59,358 nt of DNA, from contig DASVLX010000032.1 in the NCBI GenBank assembly GCA_036384655.1, positions 1 to 59,358 of the forward strand. Direction: 5' to 3'. The number at the start of each line of letters is the position of its first letter. Position 1 is the stretch's first letter. The notes under the pieces were generated by a model. The model saw only the letters and a list, made by a program, of their open reading frames with translations, was not told the DNA's origin and ran no database searches. Made by a program: the position numbers and the translations under genes. This document shows, one piece after another, positions 48,794-56,616 of the stretch. Source of the stretch: DASVLX01 sp036384655 (GTDB lineage: Bacteria; Actinomycetota; Actinomycetes; Mycobacteriales; Pseudonocardiaceae).

Positions 48794-49006
48794 TCAGGTG
48801 CGCTCCTTGATGATGGCGGCGATCAGTTCCGGGGAGCATCCGACGGCTGCCGCCAGCGCCTTGTAGGTCCACCGCTGCGGGTCGGAGCGCCGCAGCTCCC
48901 GGATCAGTCGGTTCCGTTGCTGTCGGTGCCGCTCGGCCAATTCGACCGCCGCAGCAAGCGCGCGGTGGTGTTCGCGCGCCTGCTGCGCTCGGGCGTCCGA
49001 CGGCAC
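48794..49006 (-). CDS. Small HTH protein downstream of the Ro gene
   Basis: 70 aa from GTG 49006, 4 bp after the TROVE stop, so co-transcribed and probably coupled. The first half is a charged helix (REHHRALAAAVELAERHRQQ, RNRLIREL), the second a helix-turn-helix (WTYKALAAAVGCSPELIAAI, IKERT). Such short HTH proteins are common in actinobacteria and may bind DNA or RNA. Association with a Ro/Y RNA locus raises the possibility of a regulator or RNA cofactor; unproven. Confidence 0.65.
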   Translation of the reverse strand: MPSDARAQQAREHHRALAAAVELAERHRQQRNRLIRELRRSDPQRWTYKALAAAVGCSPELIAAIIKERT

Positions 49007-49010
49007 GGAC

Positions 49011-50609
49011 TCACATTCCCCGCGCGAAGTCGGAGATCACGGTCGGGACGGCTGCGTCGAACCCGGCAACATCCAACATTCCCGCGTCGGCTGAATCGGC
49101 GATCGAGAAGCCCGTCGAGGTCATGCCCACCACCACGAGTCTCGCAGTGATGCCCGTCTTTTCCCGGTACCGCCGCAGTGCCTCATGTGGATGGATCGAA
49201 CCGGACCAGGTCTCGTTGTCCGTGTAGATCACGAACGTGTCGATCTCCAGACCCGCTTCCAGCGCGTACAGCATCGGCAGCGCGCAGTCCGTGCCGCCGA
49301 ACGCCAGGCCCGACACCGTGCTGATCACGTCGTCCAGTCGCTGCCGGGGACTGATCGCCAACGGAGACAGGGCGCTGCCGCCCCTTGTGCGGGATCTGCT
49401 GGTGAAGGCGACGATCTCGTAGGCGTCCTCCGTCGCCGCCGTCACCAGAGCGAGTGCCGCGCTGGCCTCCCGGCAGGTGATCGGCATCCCAGAGATCGGC
49501 GCGGTCATCGAACCCGACACGTCGAGCGCGAGCAGCAGCCGCTTGCCGGTCGGCTGGATCGCCCCGAACGCCGCATAGAAAGCGGCGTCGAGGGCGTCCA
49601 CGATCGGCCTGGACGGAGTCCACTCGGCCCCGCCTCGGGCGCTGTGTCCGGAGGCGTAGGTGCGCGCCGCGACCAGCACGCTGATCGGATGCACCCGGGC
49701 GGACCGGAGCCGCTCCGGATCAGCCAACTGCTTGACCACTTTCTTCGTACGGTGGCCGAACCGTGGCAGCAGGCCGAGCCGAGTGAGCCTGGGCAACTGC
49801 CGCATCAATGCCGTTGCCGGCATTCCCTTGTCCAGCAACGCCTCCCACACCACCGGTTCCGCCAGGGCCGCGTCGGGCAGCATCTCCCACGACAGCGGAT
49901 AGTCGGCCACCAGACCCGCCACCTCGCGCGGCGACGCGGTCTGGGCACGCTGGAAGCCCTCGATCACCCTCAGACCGTCCACTGAGGTCTCGCGACCGCA
50001 GATCCAGTCGAACAACCGCCGCCGGTCCGACTCGACAGTCTCCGGGTGCGAGAGCCGCAGCAGATCCCGGTGCGACCAGCCCTCCCGCTGGCGATACTTC
50101 ACGGCCTGGAAGGCCACATCGGCCACCGGCTTGGTCGTGTACCAGGCGCCGACCGCGCGCCGTAGCGCCGGTCCCCAGCCCCGGAACTGCTCGATGTAAC
50201 CAGCGAACAGGAACAGATGCGTGCCGGTCCTGGCGACAAGGGGCAGCGCCGCGAGGGCGGTGCGCCGGTCATCCTCGTCACCCAGGGAGCAGGCTGCCGC
50301 CAGGGCGAAGAGAGCTGGCTTCTGACGCGGTGCACGACCCGTGGTGGAGACGGCGACGATCTCCGACACCAGCTCGGTGGCGCGGTTCTTGGCGAAGGCC
50401 AACACGATCCCGGCGTTGTCCTTGGTCAGCTCCCGCTCGGACACGTAGTAGGTGCCACCCTCGACGCCGAGGGTGAGAAACCGCCGCAGCCGAGCCAGGT
50501 CATCCAGGACGAAGCCGTAGCCGCCCGCGTTGTTCTTCGCCTGACGCGGATCGGCCTGCTCCGTCTGCGCGCTACTACGAGTGGAGATCAGCGCGAGCGG
50601 ATCGACCAT
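49011..50609 (-). CDS. TROVE-domain Ro60 orthologue (Rsr)
   Basis: 532 aa from ATG 50609, behind GGAGGTG. It shows the N-terminal HEAT-like TROVE ring (about 20-330: YYVSERELTKDNAGIVLAFA; WYTTKPVADVAFQAVKYRQR followed by EGWSHRDLLRLSHP; MPATALMRQLPRLTRLGLL) and a C-terminal von Willebrand A-like domain with the MIDAS-like LLALDVSGSMTAPISG (about 362-367). Ro60 and bacterial Rsr bind Y RNAs and the ends of misfolded RNAs; with exonucleases they act in stress survival and rRNA processing. A Y RNA gene lies directly upstream, which fits exactly. Confidence 0.95.
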   Translation of the reverse strand: MVDPLALISTRSSAQTEQADPRQAKNNAGGYGFVLDDLARLRRFLTLGVEGGTYYVSERELTKDNAGIVLAFAKNRATELVSEIVAVSTTGRAPRQKPALFALAAACSLGDEDDRRTALAALPLVARTGTHLFLFAGYIEQFRGWGPALRRAVGAWYTTKPVADVAFQAVKYRQREGWSHRDLLRLSHPETVESDRRRLFDWICGRETSVDGLRVIEGFQRAQTASPREVAGLVADYPLSWEMLPDAALAEPVVWEALLDKGMPATALMRQLPRLTRLGLLPRFGHRTKKVVKQLADPERLRSARVHPISVLVAARTYASGHSARGGAEWTPSRPIVDALDAAFYAAFGAIQPTGKRLLLALDVSGSMTAPISGMPITCREASAALALVTAATEDAYEIVAFTSRSRTRGGSALSPLAISPRQRLDDVISTVSGLAFGGTDCALPMLYALEAGLEIDTFVIYTDNETWSGSIHPHEALRRYREKTGITARLVVVGMTSTGFSIADSADAGMLDVAGFDAAVPTVISDFARGM

Positions 50610-50740
50610 GGTGGACACCTCCAGACAAAGCCGGCAGGCGCCGCGAGCGTGTGAGTGGCGACCGGGTGGATCAACCCAGGCGATAACCGATCGCCGTCCG
50701 GCCGTGGAGACCGGAAGCACCGCCCGCGACACCTGCCGGG

Positions 50741-50896
50741 CAGCGGCAACGAGAAGGGACGGGCGTGTTGCGCCGACCGGGTTGTAGCGCTCTACCAGTT
50801 GAGCTACGCCCTCGCGGGCGACGGGAATTGAACCCGCATCCTCTCCATCCGATGTGGTAACCGACCGGACTCCGGCTCGTCCCCTTGATGCCGCTG
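50741..50896 (-). ncRNA. Bacterial Y RNA (YrlA type) with tRNA mimic
   Basis: Read on the minus strand. The ends pair: CAGCGGCA (50896-50889) with TGCCGCTG (50748-50741), then GGGACG (50883-50878) with CGTCCC (50761-50756), separated by an internal loop. Inside, a T-arm (GCGGG-TTCAATT-CCCGT, 50837-50821) is followed by CGCCC-GCGA-GGGCG (50820-50807), an acceptor-like stem closed by a GNRA tetraloop, then a D-arm (GCTC-AACTGGTA-GAGC, 50804-50789). That is a tRNA with 3' half before 5' half and no free ends, the known design of bacterial Y RNAs. It lies 131 bp upstream of the Ro gene on the same strand. Confidence 0.85.
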
Positions 50897-50913
50897 TGAA
50901 CTTGTGCCGCTGA

Positions 50914-50929
50914 CTGTAAGTGGTTACAG
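50914..50929. promoter_or_regulatory. Perfect palindrome before the Y RNA
   Basis: CTGTAA-CCAC-TTACAG (minus strand), 18 bp upstream of the Y RNA 5' stem and 47 bp beyond the padR stop. It may be the padR terminator or an operator of the Y RNA promoter. No T-tract follows. Confidence 0.45.
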
Positions 50930-50975
50930 GTTGGGGCACAACCGAATTATCTCATCCGAGGACAGGAGACGCCGG

Positions 50976-51551
50976 TCACCGCTGGACGACGGCGTCGAGG
51001 GGCCATGCGTAGGTGGGGTCGGCGATCTGGGTCGTGAAGTGGTCGAGCCAGGCGATGTCGTGGCGGGTCTGGGACGCGAAGAAGGCGACTTCCGCCATAT
51101 GCACGGGGGCCACCCCGGCGTCGCGGGTCGCCTCTTCCAGTTCGTCGGCGCGCTCCCGCAGCGCGGCAACCCGCCTGCCGAGGGTGCTGATCGCAGTTGC
51201 CCGGTCGAGGATGCCGACATACGCGAGGGCGGTGACGAACCGCGTCGAGTTGGCGGGGTCGGTGTCTTCCAGATCGGCGACGACTCGGTGCCGGAACTCC
51301 GCGATGCCCTCGGGCGTGAGGCGGAAGACGACCCGCGTCTTCTCACCCGCTTCGGCAGGCTGGTCGACGGGTTCGATCCAGCCGGCCGCCCGCAGTGATC
51401 CCACCAGCGTGTAGAGGGATCCGGTGCGCACGTGCAGGTGGCGGTAGCGCTCGCGCAGCCCGGCGAGCAGGGCGTACTGGTGCCGGGGCCGTTCGAGCAG
51501 CAGACCGAGCAGTGGCAGCACGAGCGGGTTGTCCGTGGCACGAAGCGGCAT
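50976..51551 (-). CDS. PadR-family transcriptional repressor
   Basis: 191 aa from ATG 51551. Winged helix N-terminus: LGLLLERPRHQYALLAGLRE, RTGSLYTLVGSLRAAGWIEP, with the wing VVFRLTPEGIAEFRHRVVAD. The C-terminal helical dimerisation region follows (RRVAALRERADELEEATRDA). PadR repressors often control ABC drug exporters. The palindrome TTCGTATACGAA lies 15 bp upstream of its start and is repeated before the ABC exporter genes at 52413, so both are very probably its targets. Confidence 0.9.
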   Translation of the reverse strand: MPLRATDNPLVLPLLGLLLERPRHQYALLAGLRERYRHLHVRTGSLYTLVGSLRAAGWIEPVDQPAEAGEKTRVVFRLTPEGIAEFRHRVVADLEDTDPANSTRFVTALAYVGILDRATAISTLGRRVAALRERADELEEATRDAGVAPVHMAEVAFFASQTRHDIAWLDHFTTQIADPTYAWPLDAVVQR

Positions 51552-51565
51552 GCGCCCAGGGTACC

Positions 51566-51577
51566 TTCGTATACGAA
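51566..51577. promoter_or_regulatory. PadR operator 1
   Basis: Perfect 12-bp palindrome TTCGTATACGAA, preceded by GGTACC. The block GGTACCTTCGTATACGA occurs identically at 52369-52385 before the ABC genes. Confidence 0.75.
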
Positions 51578-51649
51578 TAGCCCGATGCGACCAGAGCTCG
51601 CTAGCATGCATTGCATGCACAGCAGCGCTAAGCGCGCTACGCTGCCCGC

Positions 51650-51913
51650 ATGGGTAAGACGATCCAGATTCGCGATGTGGATGACGCGGACTACCTGGTC
51701 CTGCGCACCAGAGCTGCCGCCGAAGGCTTGCCCCTGTCAACCTACCTCCGTCGGCAGCTCGAGCACTGGGCACGGCGGCCAACCATGGCGGAGCTTCTGG
51801 CGGAGGCCGATCGTCGCAGCGAGCGTGGTGTGTGGGTGTCCAGTGAAGATATTCAGGCCGCGGTCCGCTCGGCTCGCGAGGAAGACGACGAGTATCCGTG
51901 CCCGACGCTGTAA
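51650..51913 (+). CDS. FitA/VapB-type antitoxin
   Basis: 87 aa from ATG 51650. An N-terminal ribbon-helix-helix (KTIQIRDVDDADYLVLRTRA, GLPLSTYLRRQLEHWA) binds DNA, and a C-terminal acidic tail (VWVSSEDIQAAVRSAREEDD) neutralises the PIN toxin. Overlaps the toxin gene by 16 bp. Probably autoregulated by the complex. Inserted between padR and its ABC exporter. Confidence 0.88.
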   Translation: MGKTIQIRDVDDADYLVLRTRAAAEGLPLSTYLRRQLEHWARRPTMAELLAEADRRSERGVWVSSEDIQAAVRSAREEDDEYPCPTL

Positions 51914-52299
51914 TCGACACCTCGGCCATGATCGAAATGCTCATCCTGCCGGGTAGGGACAGGGAACTCCGGCGGCGGGTGACGCTCGCTGATCTGGCCG
52001 CTCCGGAGATATTCGATCTAGAGGTAGCCAACGTGCTCCGCATACTGGTTCACCTGGGCCGACTGGCCGATCGCGAAGCGGGCCAACTCCTGCGCCAACT
52101 GGTGAGGTCTCCGGTGGAGCGCGCTCCCCACAAACCCCTCATGCGTCGTATTTGGGAGCTCAGGGGGAGCGTTCGGCCGTACGACGCCGCGTACGTCGCG
52201 CTGGCGGAGCTGCTGGACGTCCCGCTGATCACGTGCGATGCCAAGCTGGCGGGTAGCAATGGCCACAACGTCAAATTCGAGCTCTACATCCCATCCTGA
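51898..52299 (+). CDS. VapC-type PIN-domain RNase toxin
   Basis: 133 aa from GTG 51898. PIN acidic residues: Asp in AVIDTSAMIEMLILP, Glu in FDLEVANVLRILV, Asp in RPYDAAYVALAELLDVP and Asp in LITCDAKLAGS, the four that bind Mg. VapC toxins cut tRNA or rRNA. The gene overlaps the antitoxin gene and is followed by a strong hairpin. Confidence 0.9.
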   Translation: MPDAVIDTSAMIEMLILPGRDRELRRRVTLADLAAPEIFDLEVANVLRILVHLGRLADREAGQLLRQLVRSPVERAPHKPLMRRIWELRGSVRPYDAAYVALAELLDVPLITCDAKLAGSNGHNVKFELYIPS

Positions 52300-52315
52300 G
52301 TAACAGCGACCGTGT

Positions 52316-52350
52316 CGGCCCGCCATCCCAAAAGGGGGAATGGCGGGCCG
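52316..52350. terminator. Perfect 11-bp stem after vapC
   Basis: CGGCCCGCCAT (52316-52326) and ATGGCGGGCCG (52340-52350), loop CCCAAAAGGGGGA which can itself pair. It isolates the toxin-antitoxin transcript from the ABC genes. No strong T-run. Confidence 0.7.
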
Positions 52351-52374
52351 AGGTCCGCTGACGCCCATGGTACC

Positions 52375-52400
52375 TTCGTATACGAGTAGTCGTATACGAG
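52375..52400. promoter_or_regulatory. PadR operator 2 (tandem copies)
   Basis: TCGTATACGA occurs at 52376-52385 and again at 52390-52399, 14 bp apart centre to centre, 13 bp before the ABC ATPase start at 52413. Same motif as operator 1. Confidence 0.75.
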
Positions 52401-52412
52401 TAGTGAGGTGCG

Positions 52413-53363
52413 ATGGACGCGGTGATCGAGACAACCGGCCTGGGGAAGACCTTCGCGACCAAGACGGGGCCGGTGGAGGCGGTCCGCGACCTGACGTTCC
52501 GAGTGGCCGCCGGAGAGGTCGTCGGTCTGCTCGGGCCGAACGGCGCCGGAAAGACCACGACCATGCGGATGCTGTCGACGCTGGACCGGCCGACCACCGG
52601 GACGGCGAGGGTCGCCGGGCACGACCTACGCCGTGATCCTCAGGGCGTCCGCCGGTCCATCGGGCTCGTCCCGCAGAGCGGGGGCACGCGGCCGATCGCG
52701 ACCGCGCGAGACGAACTGCTCCTGCAGGCTCGCATCCACGGTCTCCCGTCACCCGAGATCCAGGTCCGAGACATGATCGAGGCATTCGGCCTGACGGAGC
52801 TGGCCGATCGTCCGACCGTGACGCTCTCCGGCGGTCAGCGACGACGACTGGACCTGGCGATCGGGCTCATCCACGCGCCGGCCGTGATCTTCCTTGACGA
52901 GCCGACCGCGTCACTCGACCCGGCCAGCCGCGTCGAGTTGTGGGAGCGCATCAGGACCCTCCGGCAGCGTGCCGGGGCGACCGTCGTGCTCAGCACGCAT
53001 CACCTGGACGAGGCCGACGCGCTGTGTGACCGCATCCTGATCCTCGATCGCGGCCGTCTCATCGCCGAGGACAGCCCCATCCGGCTCAAGCGGCGGCTCG
53101 GCCAGGACGTCATCACCGTCGACGTCGATACCGCTGCCGAGCGGGCCCGGGGAATCGTCTCAAGCCTGCCGGGCGTGCGGAGCGCCCGCGGCGACGGGGG
53201 AGAGCTGCGCATCGGATGCGAGAACGCCGACGGACTCGTCACGCGCGTCGTGCTCGGCCTGCATGGCGCGGGGATCGAGGTGCACGGCCTGCGCGTGGCA
53301 CACCCCTCCCTTGACGACGTCTTTCTCACCCTCACCGGCCACACCACCCACCAGGAGCCGTGA
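52413..53363 (+). CDS. ABC exporter ATP-binding protein (DrrA-like)
   Basis: 316 aa from ATG 52413. Walker A VGLLGPNGAGKTTTMRMLST, Q-loop GLVPQSGGT, signature VTLSGGQRRRLDLAIGLIHA, Walker B AVIFLDEPTASLDPASR, H-loop VVLSTHHLDEADAL. The C-terminal domain of about 80 residues is that of DrrA-type drug exporters (DVFLTLTGH at the end). It forms an ABC-2 exporter with the next gene (GTGA overlap). Two PadR boxes precede it. Confidence 0.93.
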   Translation: MDAVIETTGLGKTFATKTGPVEAVRDLTFRVAAGEVVGLLGPNGAGKTTTMRMLSTLDRPTTGTARVAGHDLRRDPQGVRRSIGLVPQSGGTRPIATARDELLLQARIHGLPSPEIQVRDMIEAFGLTELADRPTVTLSGGQRRRLDLAIGLIHAPAVIFLDEPTASLDPASRVELWERIRTLRQRAGATVVLSTHHLDEADALCDRILILDRGRLIAEDSPIRLKRRLGQDVITVDVDTAAERARGIVSSLPGVRSARGDGGELRIGCENADGLVTRVVLGLHGAGIEVHGLRVAHPSLDDVFLTLTGHTTHQEP

Positions 53364-54112
53364 ACATGCGCACCCTGCACGACATCGGCGTCATCTTCCG
53401 CGGTGAACTCACCCTGGCCATGCGCAACAGGACCGGCATCGCGATCGGGCTCGTCCAGCCCTTCGTCTACCTGCTGTTGTTCGGCCCGCTGCTCACTCAG
53501 GCACTGCCTGCCGGCCAGAACACGTGGTCGTTCTTCGTTCCCGGTCTGCTGCTGCAGCTCGGGCTGTTCGGCACCGGTTTCGCCGGCTTCAACCTCATCC
53601 CAGACATCCGGTCGGGGTTCGTGGAACGGCTGCGGGTGACGCCCCTCAGCCGACTCGCGATCCTTTTCGGACGGGTTCTCAAGGACGCCGTCATTCTCGT
53701 CATCCAGACCCTGCCGCTGATCGTGCTCGGCTACGTCCTGGGCATGGCGGCGAATCCAGTCGGCGTGCTCGCGTCGGTCGTGCTCATCCTCATCACCGGG
53801 ATCGGGCTCGCGTCGCTGTCCTATGTTCTCGCGCTCAGCCTGCCCAACGAGTACCTGTTCGCCCCGGTCGTCAACTCCGTCGCGATCCCGCTGATGCTGC
53901 TGTCGGGCATTCTGCTGCCGGTCAACACCGGACCGACCTGGCTCGACTGGTTCGCACGGTTGAACCCGCTGCGATACGTCCTCGACGCCGTGCGGACGCT
54001 GTTCACCGGAGATCTCGACACCACCGTCTACATCGGCGTCGCGGTGGCCGTCGCGCTGGCGATCGCGTCATTCGCGGTCGGCTCCCGGCTGTTCGGGCGC
54101 CGCACGGCGTAA
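53360..54112 (+). CDS. ABC-2 type exporter permease (DrrB-like)
   Basis: 250 aa, GTG 53360 overlapping the ATPase stop (an ATG at 53366 is the alternative). Six TM segments: IGLVQPFVYLLLFGPLLTQA, FFVPGLLLQLGLFGTGFAGF, then DIRSGFVERLRVTPLSRLAI, which is the conserved cytosolic ABC-2 motif, and IPLMLLSGILLPVNTGPTWL. Exports a hydrophobic compound, likely a drug. Controlled with its ATPase by PadR. Confidence 0.93.
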   Translation: MNMRTLHDIGVIFRGELTLAMRNRTGIAIGLVQPFVYLLLFGPLLTQALPAGQNTWSFFVPGLLLQLGLFGTGFAGFNLIPDIRSGFVERLRVTPLSRLAILFGRVLKDAVILVIQTLPLIVLGYVLGMAANPVGVLASVVLILITGIGLASLSYVLALSLPNEYLFAPVVNSVAIPLMLLSGILLPVNTGPTWLDWFARLNPLRYVLDAVRTLFTGDLDTTVYIGVAVAVALAIASFAVGSRLFGRRTA

Positions 54113-54193
54113 TCGTTACTCCGCCATTCGGGGGGTGGAGGCCTTGACTGGTGGCTATGGTCGATCTGTCCGGCGTGCGGGGTCACAGGGAGC

Positions 54194-56191
54194 GTGATGC
54201 AGTTCTTATTGGCTCTGGTGGCCACGGCGTTGTCCGTCGTGTTCGTGCTGCTGCTGGCCGTGCTGGCCCGCCAGATCCTGGGTGTGCCGGTCGGTTGGTT
54301 CCGCTCGATCGTGTTCGGCTACGCCATCGTCGGGCTGAGCACGCCGGTCATGACGTTCGTGGCCACCAAGGCCGGGTTCTTCACACAGGGCCATCTGATC
54401 GGCAACCCGGTCGCGGGGTTCCTGATCGCGATCCTCGCGATCGCCTGGATGTTCGCACTGGGCCTGACCGGCCTGGTCATCCTGGAGGCGGTGCTGCCCA
54501 CCGGCAGCATCCCCGATCCGATCACGCTGTTGCGCCGGTGGCGGCGGCAGCGAAGACGAGTGCGCCGGTACGCGGTGATCGTCGGCATCGCGGTGCGGCA
54601 CGGGCTGGGCCGGTTCTTCCGTGCCGGCGGCCGGGCCGACCCGGGCAACCGGGTGTCCGATCCCGGCATGCGCCAGACGGCCATCGCGCTGCGCCGGGCG
54701 CTTGAGGACGCCGGGGTCGCGTTCGTGAAACTCGGCCAGATGCTGTCCACTCGCCCCGACCTGCTGCATCCCGCGATTCTCACCGAGCTGACGAAGCTGC
54801 AGACGCAGGTGGAACCGGCACCGTGGACGGAGATCGAACCGGCGATCCGCGGCGCGCTGGACCGGCCCATCGACGAGGTGTTCCGGTCGATCGAGCCGAC
54901 ACCGCTGGCCGCCGCCTCGGTCGGCCAGGTGCACGAGGCCAGGCTGCTGGACGGCCGGGCCGTGGTGATCAAGGTCCAGCGGCCGGCCGCCCGCCGGCAG
55001 ATCGCCGCCGACCTGGACATCATTCTTCAGCTGGCTCGGCGGCTGGACCGGGTGACCGGCTGGGGCCGGTCACTGGGCATCCGGCGGCTGGCCGAGGGAT
55101 TCGCCGACTCGCTGACCGAGGAACTCGACTACGGCATCGAACTGGACAACACCCGCGCGGTGGCCGGCACGCTACGGCCGGACGACCGAATCGTCGTCCC
55201 GCGGACGTACCCGGAGTTCTCCGGTCAGACGCTGATGGTGATGGAGAAGCTGGACGGCATCCCGATCGCCGACGCGACCACCCTGTTGGCCGGCTTCGAC
55301 GCCCGGGAACGGAATCGGCTCGCCGCCGACATTCTCGGGTCGGTGCTGCGCCAGATCATCGTGTCCGGGGTGTTCCACGCCGACCTGCACCCCGGCAACC
55401 TGCTGATCCGCCCGGACCGCACGGTCGGGCTGCTGGACTTCGGCTCGGTGGGGCGGCTGGACCAGCCGGCCCGCACGGCCCTCGGCCTGACGCTGTACTC
55501 GGTCGAGCGGGACGACCCGATCGCGGCGACCGGCGCGCTCATCGAGTTGCTCGGCCGGCCCGAAGAGCTGGACCAGCGGGAACTGGAGCGCTCGGTCGGC
55601 GAGATCATGGTCCGCTACCGCGTCGGCGGGGGCGGGCTGGGCATGTTCACCGCGTTGTTCAGGCTCGTGATGGCCTACCAGTTCGCGGTTCCGTCGCAGG
55701 TCGCCGCCGCGTTCCGGGCGATGGGCACGCTGGAGGGCACGCTGGCGATGGTCTGCCCCGGATTCGACCTGCTCACCTCGGCGCGTGAGCAGAGCGGCGA
55801 CCTCAGCCACACCACGTTCAGCATGGACGAGATCACCCAGACGGCGCAGGAACAGTTGATGAGCCTGCTGCCGGTCGTGCGGCGGCTGCCCCATCGCATC
55901 AACAAGATCACCGAGGACCTGGAGAACGGCCGCTTCACCATCAACATCCGGATGCTGGCCGACCAGCGGGACCGGGCGTTCATCACCGGCATCGCCCAGC
56001 AGGTGATGACCACGATTCTGGCGGCGGCCGCGGCGATCGCCGCGATCATGTTGTTGACCAGTGACAGCGGGCCGATGATGACCTCGACCGTGCGGCTGTA
56101 CGTGTTCCTGGGCTACGCCCTGTTGTTCGTGGGTTTCGTGCTGGGGCTGCGGGTGCTGGTCCGGGTCTTCTTCCGTCGCTGGCGGGAGTGA
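54194..56191 (+). CDS. ABC1/UbiB atypical kinase
   Basis: 665 aa; GTG 54194 or ATG 54197 as start. Four N-terminal TM segments (FLLALVATALSVVFVLLLAV; FRSIVFGYAIVGLSTPVM) then the UbiB kinase domain: KxGQ motif VAFVKLGQMLSTRPDLLHP, PLAAASVGQVHEARLLDGRA (Ala-rich loop replacing the Gly-rich loop), VVIKVQRP (Lys), HADLHPGNLLIRPDRT and VGLLDFGSVGRL (Asp). The C-terminus has two more TM segments. Such proteins are linked to isoprenoid quinone or lipid biology. The 3' end overlaps a convergent gene by 79 bp. Confidence 0.9.
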   Translation: MMQFLLALVATALSVVFVLLLAVLARQILGVPVGWFRSIVFGYAIVGLSTPVMTFVATKAGFFTQGHLIGNPVAGFLIAILAIAWMFALGLTGLVILEAVLPTGSIPDPITLLRRWRRQRRRVRRYAVIVGIAVRHGLGRFFRAGGRADPGNRVSDPGMRQTAIALRRALEDAGVAFVKLGQMLSTRPDLLHPAILTELTKLQTQVEPAPWTEIEPAIRGALDRPIDEVFRSIEPTPLAAASVGQVHEARLLDGRAVVIKVQRPAARRQIAADLDIILQLARRLDRVTGWGRSLGIRRLAEGFADSLTEELDYGIELDNTRAVAGTLRPDDRIVVPRTYPEFSGQTLMVMEKLDGIPIADATTLLAGFDARERNRLAADILGSVLRQIIVSGVFHADLHPGNLLIRPDRTVGLLDFGSVGRLDQPARTALGLTLYSVERDDPIAATGALIELLGRPEELDQRELERSVGEIMVRYRVGGGGLGMFTALFRLVMAYQFAVPSQVAAAFRAMGTLEGTLAMVCPGFDLLTSAREQSGDLSHTTFSMDEITQTAQEQLMSLLPVVRRLPHRINKITEDLENGRFTINIRMLADQRDRAFITGIAQQVMTTILAAAAAIAAIMLLTSDSGPMMTSTVRLYVFLGYALLFVGFVLGLRVLVRVFFRRWRE

Positions 56192-56616
56192 TGGGCGCGG
56201 CGGGCGCGCAGTAGCCGGGCGGCGATCACCACGGCCACCACCGCCCACACCACGGCGAGCGCGATCAGGACACCGGCGCCGTAGTTCCGGTCGTTGAGAC
56301 CGGGGAAGTGGTTGGGCGCGTACGCCCGCCACAGATGCGGGATGCTCAACAGCAGCAGCACACCGGATACCACCGAACCGGTCGCCACCGGCGTTCGCCA
56401 GGCCGGCGGCAGCCGCCGCAGCACCAGCAGCCCGGACAGCCCCACGATCGGCGCGATCAGGCCGTCGTGCACGAACGGGCCGGCGATCAGCCAGGCGGGG
56501 AAGGACAGCCCGGCGCGCGGCACGGCCAACAGCAGCGGCCACACCAGCCAGGCACCGAATCCCAGCACGGCCAGCCCCACCAGCCCGACGATGATCCGGG
56601 TCAGCCGCATGATCAT
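56113..56616 (-). CDS. Small four-TM membrane protein, operon end
   Basis: 167 aa from ATG 56616, overlapping the molybdopterin gene stop by ATGA. TM segments: LTRIIVGLVGLAVLGFGAWL, AWLIAGPFVHDGLIAPIVGL, TPVATGSVVSGVLLLLSIPH, GAGVLIALAVVWAVVAVVIA. Followed by a basic tail (RRARRAHHSRQRRKKTRTST). No enzyme motif. It may anchor or supply electrons to the oxidoreductase. The tail overlaps the ubiB-like gene by 79 bp antisense. Confidence 0.75.
   Translation of the reverse strand: MIMRLTRIIVGLVGLAVLGFGAWLVWPLLLAVPRAGLSFPAWLIAGPFVHDGLIAPIVGLSGLLVLRRLPPAWRTPVATGSVVSGVLLLLSIPHLWRAYAPNHFPGLNDRNYGAGVLIALAVVWAVVAVVIAARLLRARRAHHSRQRRKKTRTSTRSPSTKPTNNRA

Noticed and set aside
50770..50845. A tRNA gene on the minus strand
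   Set aside because: T-arm precedes the D-arm, the acceptor-like stem is closed by GCGA and there is no anticodon arm in the normal place; the Y RNA reading explains all of it.
52413..54112. ABC exporter as lanthipeptide transporter
   Set aside because: 13 kb away, own PadR operators and DrrAB-like without a C39 peptidase domain.
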